Positions 34,275 to 37,559 of a DNA stretch of 37,559 nucleotides are shown here, one piece after another. The DNA is from Lachnospiraceae bacterium (GTDB lineage: Bacteria; Bacillota; Clostridia; Lachnospirales; Lachnospiraceae). How positions within the stretch are numbered: the stretch's first letter is position 1; each line of letters starts with the position of its first letter. The DNA lies in contig JAILKJ010000076.1 in assembly GCA_024693845.1 (NCBI GenBank), forward strand, positions 1 to 37,559, read 5' to 3'. The notes beneath the pieces were generated by a model. That model worked only from the letters and a program-made list of their open reading frames with translations. It searched no databases and had not been told where the DNA came from. Position numbers and translations under genes: made by a program.

Positions 34275-34748
34275 ATGTTTGAAAAGAAGGATTACATTTA
34301 CAGCGAGAATATGGGTGTCTGCGTGGTAGAAGACATTACCAGACTGATCACGGCACAGAAGAAGGAAGTAATGTACTACGTGCTCAGATCTGTATACCGC
34401 AAGGACAAGACCGCTTACATTCCCGTTGAACATCACACCGTAGATCTTCGCGAGCTGATCACGGCGGAGGAAGCGGAAAGCAGGATCCTTGATTATCCCG
34501 CACTTTTACCTCTTGCCATCGAGCTTGGTATCGTGGAAGCATCTGAGGATGAGGGGCAGGAGGATGCCGATCTTTCCTATGAGAAGGAAGAGGAGAACAA
34601 GCGGCTGGCCCTGCAATACAAGATGGAAGACACGCTTCCTTTCGAAGAGAGGAGCGAGCTGTATCATTGCGGAGAGGTGGAGTTCGTACTGCGCCGCCGC
34701 AAGGAGCAGGAAGAAGCCAAGGCATCAAAAAAGAAACACAGATCATAA
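34275..34748 (+). CDS. CarD-like RNA polymerase-binding regulator
   Basis: A 157-residue protein whose first ~70 residues match the CarD/TRCF RNA-polymerase-interacting domain: MFEKKDYIYSENMGVCVVED, YYVLRSVYRKDKTAYIPV and VDLRELITAEEAE. CarD proteins bind the beta subunit and alter promoter opening. The C-terminal half is helical, acidic in the middle and basic at the end (KASKKKHRS), shorter and more charged than typical CarD. The ATG at 34275 begins exactly at the domain; the frame is open upstream but overlaps the NlpC gene. The ribosome binding site (GGTGA) is weak. The gene starts 16 bp after the NlpC gene. Confidence 0.85.
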   Translation: MFEKKDYIYSENMGVCVVEDITRLITAQKKEVMYYVLRSVYRKDKTAYIPVEHHTVDLRELITAEEAESRILDYPALLPLAIELGIVEASEDEGQEDADLSYEKEEENKRLALQYKMEDTLPFEERSELYHCGEVEFVLRRRKEQEEAKASKKKHRS

Positions 34749-34792
34749 AAAGATTAGCATGACCGAACTTTTCGGCCGGCTGTCTTTTTTTT
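34747..34792 (+). terminator. Intrinsic terminator after CarD-like gene
   Basis: CCGAA (34763-34767) and TTCGG (34771-34775) form the core of a stem that extends through AGC/GCT and AAAAAGA/TCTTTTT pairing, with a run of eight T from 34785. Confidence 0.75.
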
Positions 34793-34811
34793 CAAGGAAG
34801 GATAGAAGGAT

Positions 34812-35786
34812 ATGAGGAAATTGGATCCTAAGGAAATGGCAGGATGTTTTGCGACGGGTGTTAAAGCGGTCCCGTCTGTTACAGGACGTCTGAAAGTAAG
34901 CGATGGCAAACTATGTGACGCCCAAGGCAACGAGGTTCAGCTTAAAGGTCTGAGCACCCACAGTCTTTCCTGGTATCCGCTCTATATCAATCAGGAATTT
35001 TTCAATGAGATGGCCGCGGTTTGGAATTGCAATGCGGTAAGGCTTGCCATGTACACAGCAGAGCTGGACGGCTACTGCGAGGGCGGCGATCAGAAGGGCT
35101 TAAAGCAGTTGATCCGCGAGGGTGTGGCTTATGCAAAAGAAGCCGATATGTACGTGATCGTGGACTGGCATATCCTTCATGATTACAATCCGAATATGAA
35201 CGTGGAAGCAGCAGTTGCTTTCTTTGATGAAATGGCCGGAGAATTTGCCGGACAGGAGCATGTGATCTATGAAATCTGCAACGAACCCAACTCCGGCTGC
35301 AGCTGGTCCGAGGTGAAGCGTTATGCAGAAAGGGTGATCCCGGTGATCCGAAACAAGGATCCTGAGGGCGTGATCCTCGTAGGAACCCCCACCTGGTCAC
35401 AGGATGTGGACAAGGCGCTGAACGATCCGATCACGGGAGTGACGAATCTGATGTACACCCTGCATTTTTACGCAACTACCCATAAGGAGGAGCTTCGGGA
35501 AAAAATGAAGGCTGCACTGAAAGGCGGACTCCCCATCTACGTTTCGGAATATGGGCTGTGTGATGCCAGTGGAGACGGTGGGATCGATATCGAAGAGGCA
35601 AAGAAGTGGTATGCTCTGATGGATGAAAACAAGCTGAGCTACATGGCTTGGAATATTTCTTACCGCGACGAGACGTCGGCGATCTTCAAGCCTGACGATG
35701 CCAGATACTTCAAGATAGAAGAGGAGAATCTGACGCAGCATGGAAAGATCCTTTATAACATGCTGACAGGTAAGAGCATCGGGTGA
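34812..35786 (+). CDS. Glycoside hydrolase family 5 endoglucanase-like, no signal peptide
   Basis: A 324-residue single-domain GH5 protein, close in style to the cellulase subfamily (LKVSDGKLCDAQGNEVQLKG, GLSTHSLSWY). The acid/base is Glu158 in YEICNEPNSG and the nucleophile Glu246 in YVSEYGLCD; the histidine in VDWHIL and the substrate-site Trp (MAWNISYRDE) are also present. Enzymes of this kind cleave beta-1,4 glucans. The N-terminus (MRKLDPKEMAGCFATG) has no hydrophobic signal peptide, and the frame is closed by a stop two codons before the GAAGGA site, so the protein appears cytoplasmic. It follows a terminator by 20 bp and precedes guaA by 43 bp. Confidence 0.9.
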   Translation: MRKLDPKEMAGCFATGVKAVPSVTGRLKVSDGKLCDAQGNEVQLKGLSTHSLSWYPLYINQEFFNEMAAVWNCNAVRLAMYTAELDGYCEGGDQKGLKQLIREGVAYAKEADMYVIVDWHILHDYNPNMNVEAAVAFFDEMAGEFAGQEHVIYEICNEPNSGCSWSEVKRYAERVIPVIRNKDPEGVILVGTPTWSQDVDKALNDPITGVTNLMYTLHFYATTHKEELREKMKAALKGGLPIYVSEYGLCDASGDGGIDIEEAKKWYALMDENKLSYMAWNISYRDETSAIFKPDDARYFKIEEENLTQHGKILYNMLTGKSIG

Positions 35787-35829
35787 GAGATCGGGTACCT
35801 GAGGAAACCATTTACCGAAAGGAGAAAAG

Positions 35830-37416
35830 ATGGAGAGAGAAACGGTCATAGTTCTGGATTTCGGCGGGCAGTACAATCAGCTGGTGGCACGACGTGTCAG
35901 AGAATGCAATGTGTATTGCGAGATCTATTCCTATCGTACGGGGATCGAGGAGATCAAGGCCAAAAACCCGAAAGGTATCATCCTCACAGGCGGTCCCAAC
36001 AGCTGCTATGAACCCGGAGCGCCCGGGTATACGAACGAGCTGTTTGAACTGGGGATCCCGGTACTAGGACTTTGCTACGGAGCACAGATGATGATGCTTC
36101 AATTGGGCGGTAAGGTGGAGAGAGCACCGAAGCGCGAATACGGAAAGATCAATGTCCATGTGGATACTTCCTCTCCGCTGTTTGCCGGCGTTCCCGAGGA
36201 GACTGTCTGCTGGATGAGCCATAATGATTATATTTCGCAGAAGGCTCCCGGTTTTGATATCATTGCACATACAACGGATTGCCCCGTGGCAGCTGCCGTG
36301 AATAAAGATAAAGGCCTCTACGCGATCCAGTTCCATCCCGAGGTTTTACATACACAGCACGGCAAAGAGATCTTGTTCAATTTCGTCCGCGGTATCTGCG
36401 GCTGCGAGGGAAGCTGGAGAATGGACAGCTTTGTAGAGCAGCAGGTTGTAAGCCTGAGAGAGCGGATCGGCGACGGCAAAGTACTCTGCGCACTTTCCGG
36501 TGGCGTGGATTCCTCCGTGGCAGCGGTGCTTCTGTCCAAGGCAGTGGGCAAGCAGCTCACCTGCGTTTTTGTGGATCACGGTCTGCTTCGTAAGAACGAG
36601 GGCGATGAGGTGGAAAGCATCTTCGGGCCTTCCGGAAACTACGATCTGAATTTCATCCGTGTGAATGCACAGGAAAGATATTACGGAAAGTTAGCAGGCA
36701 CTGACGATCCTGAGAAGAAACGCAAAATCATCGGTGAGGAGTTCATCCGGGTATTCGAAGAAGAAGCCAAGAAGATCGGCAAGGTGGACTTCCTTGTACA
36801 GGGAACCATCTATCCCGACGTGGTGGAAAGCGGTCTGGGCGGCGAGTCCGTGACCATCAAATCCCATCACAATGTGGGCGGTCTTCCGGAGCATGTGGAT
36901 TTCAAAGAGATCATTGAGCCCCTTCGTGATCTGTTCAAGGATGAGGTCCGCAAGGTGGGACTTGAATTGGGGATCCCCGATTATCTCGTATTCCGTCAGC
37001 CCTTCCCCGGTCCCGGACTGGGCGTACGTATCGTCGGTGAGGTTACGGCCGAGAAGGTTCGCATCGTACAGGATGCGGACGCTATCTACAGAGAAGAGAT
37101 CGCAAAGGCGGCAGATAAGTGGAGAAGCGAGCAGGGCAAAACACGTGAAGAAAGACCGGAATGGTTCCCGGATCAGTATTTCGCGGCGCTTACCAATATG
37201 CGCTCCGTCGGTGTTATGGGTGATGAGAGAACCTACGATTATGCGGTAGCACTTCGCGCCGTACAGACCATCGATTTCATGACTGCGGAAAGCGCACAGA
37301 TCCCCTGGGAAGTACTGCAGACTGTTATGAACCGCATCATCAACGAGGTCAAAGGTGTCAACCGCGTATTCTACGACCTGACATCGAAGCCTCCCGGGAC
37401 GATCGAGCTGGAGTAA
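35830..37416 (+). CDS. guaA: GMP synthase (glutamine-hydrolysing)
   Basis: A 528-residue GMP synthase converting XMP, glutamine and ATP to GMP. The N-terminal class I amidotransferase has its triad at Cys82 (GLCYGAQ), His169 and Glu171 (FHPEV). The ATP-pyrophosphatase domain has the P-loop LSGGVDSSV, and the C-terminal dimer domain ends in [17 protein letters not shown]. Length is normal and there is no damage. AAAGGAG precedes the ATG. I see no purine riboswitch in the 43 bp before it, so it may be read from further upstream. Confidence 0.98.
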   Translation: MERETVIVLDFGGQYNQLVARRVRECNVYCEIYSYRTGIEEIKAKNPKGIILTGGPNSCYEPGAPGYTNELFELGIPVLGLCYGAQMMMLQLGGKVERAPKREYGKINVHVDTSSPLFAGVPEETVCWMSHNDYISQKAPGFDIIAHTTDCPVAAAVNKDKGLYAIQFHPEVLHTQHGKEILFNFVRGICGCEGSWRMDSFVEQQVVSLRERIGDGKVLCALSGGVDSSVAAVLLSKAVGKQLTCVFVDHGLLRKNEGDEVESIFGPSGNYDLNFIRVNAQERYYGKLAGTDDPEKKRKIIGEEFIRVFEEEAKKIGKVDFLVQGTIYPDVVESGLGGESVTIKSHHNVGGLPEHVDFKEIIEPLRDLFKDEVRKVGLELGIPDYLVFRQPFPGPGLGVRIVGEVTAEKVRIVQDADAIYREEIAKAADKWRSEQGKTREERPEWFPDQYFAALTNMRSVGVMGDERTYDYAVALRAVQTIDFMTAESAQIPWEVLQTVMNRIINEVKGVNRVFYDLTSKPPGTIELE

Positions 37417-37559
37417 TTAACGAAGTCTGAAGAATACAGTATTTATGCGGGTTCTAAGGATTTTGAAAAGCGATTTGATAACAAAATGATAACACTTGAT
37501 AAATGAGCATTATTTATGAGTAATGCAAAAGGTTAGCAGGTGAGGTTTCAGCAAAGACT
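37417..37559. other. AT-rich end of window, no gene seen
   Basis: After guaA the sequence turns AT-rich. A short inverted repeat (GCATTA 37507-37512, TAATGC 37521-37526) has no T-run, so no terminator is called. Confidence 0.4.

Noticed and set aside
34758-34775. GACCGAACTTTTCGG, resembling the ACCGAATAGAC repeat
   Set aside because: Only about 7 of 11 bases match, it has no second copy 21 bp away, and it is explained as the stem of the terminator after the CarD-like gene.
121-37541. Similar 18-mers near both window ends (121-138 and 37524-37541, 16 of 18 matching), as if attachment sites flanked an island next to guaA
   Set aside because: The 3' end of guaA is a known integration target, but everything between the two copies is largely housekeeping, there is no integrase, and the match is short and AT-rich, so chance is more likely.

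Overview
The window looks like chromosomal DNA of a Gram-positive clostridial bacterium, most likely family Lachnospiraceae (gut or rumen type). The clues are the rpsF-ssb-rpsR order, strong AGGAGG-type ribosome binding sites, several lipoproteins and signal peptides of Gram-positive type, an Lsa-like ABC-F protein, a surface-type trigger-factor lipoprotein, and very large secreted proteins carrying BspA-like leucine-rich repeats. Family level is an inference; no rRNA is present.

Layout. 1-222: AT-rich, no gene seen. 223-3932 (minus): a membrane acyltransferase fused to a degenerate alpha/beta-hydrolase fold, overlapping a short MutS-like ATPase. 4077-4880 (plus): an AraC-type regulator. 4875-7095 (minus): an Lsa-like ABC-F ATPase followed by Maf, with a ~220-nt leader that looks like a translational attenuator. 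7465-10909 (plus): a membrane hybrid histidine kinase (HisKA-HATPase-REC-Hpt) and a Sir2 deacylase, closed by a strong terminator. 11107-29824: three secreted proteins of 623, ~2181 and 2835 residues, with an acidic lipoprotein on the other strand between the first two. 29850-31051: rpsF-ssb-rpsR. 31101-34792: an operon of a small membrane protein, a trigger-factor/FKBP-like lipoprotein, an NlpC/P60 cell-wall hydrolase and a CarD-like regulator. 34812-35786: a GH5 glucanase without a signal peptide. 35830-37416: guaA. 37417-37559: AT-rich, no gene seen.

The most interesting signal is in the surface-protein block. Each of the three genes is preceded, 87-94 bp before its start, by two copies of an 11-bp element (ACCGAATAGAC or a close variant) whose starts are exactly 21 bp apart. 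The pair sits just upstream of weak promoter-like hexamers, and I found no other copies in the window. The three proteins have unrelated N-terminal and central parts but end in the same LRR cassette with a lysine-rich tail, and none has an LPXTG motif. In the two largest genes the cassette is a ~658-bp, gap-free near-identical DNA repeat. Together this suggests a co-regulated set of modular surface proteins using a common C-terminal module for surface attachment or another shared role. The regulator is not in the window; the 21-bp period is what LytTR-type regulators use.
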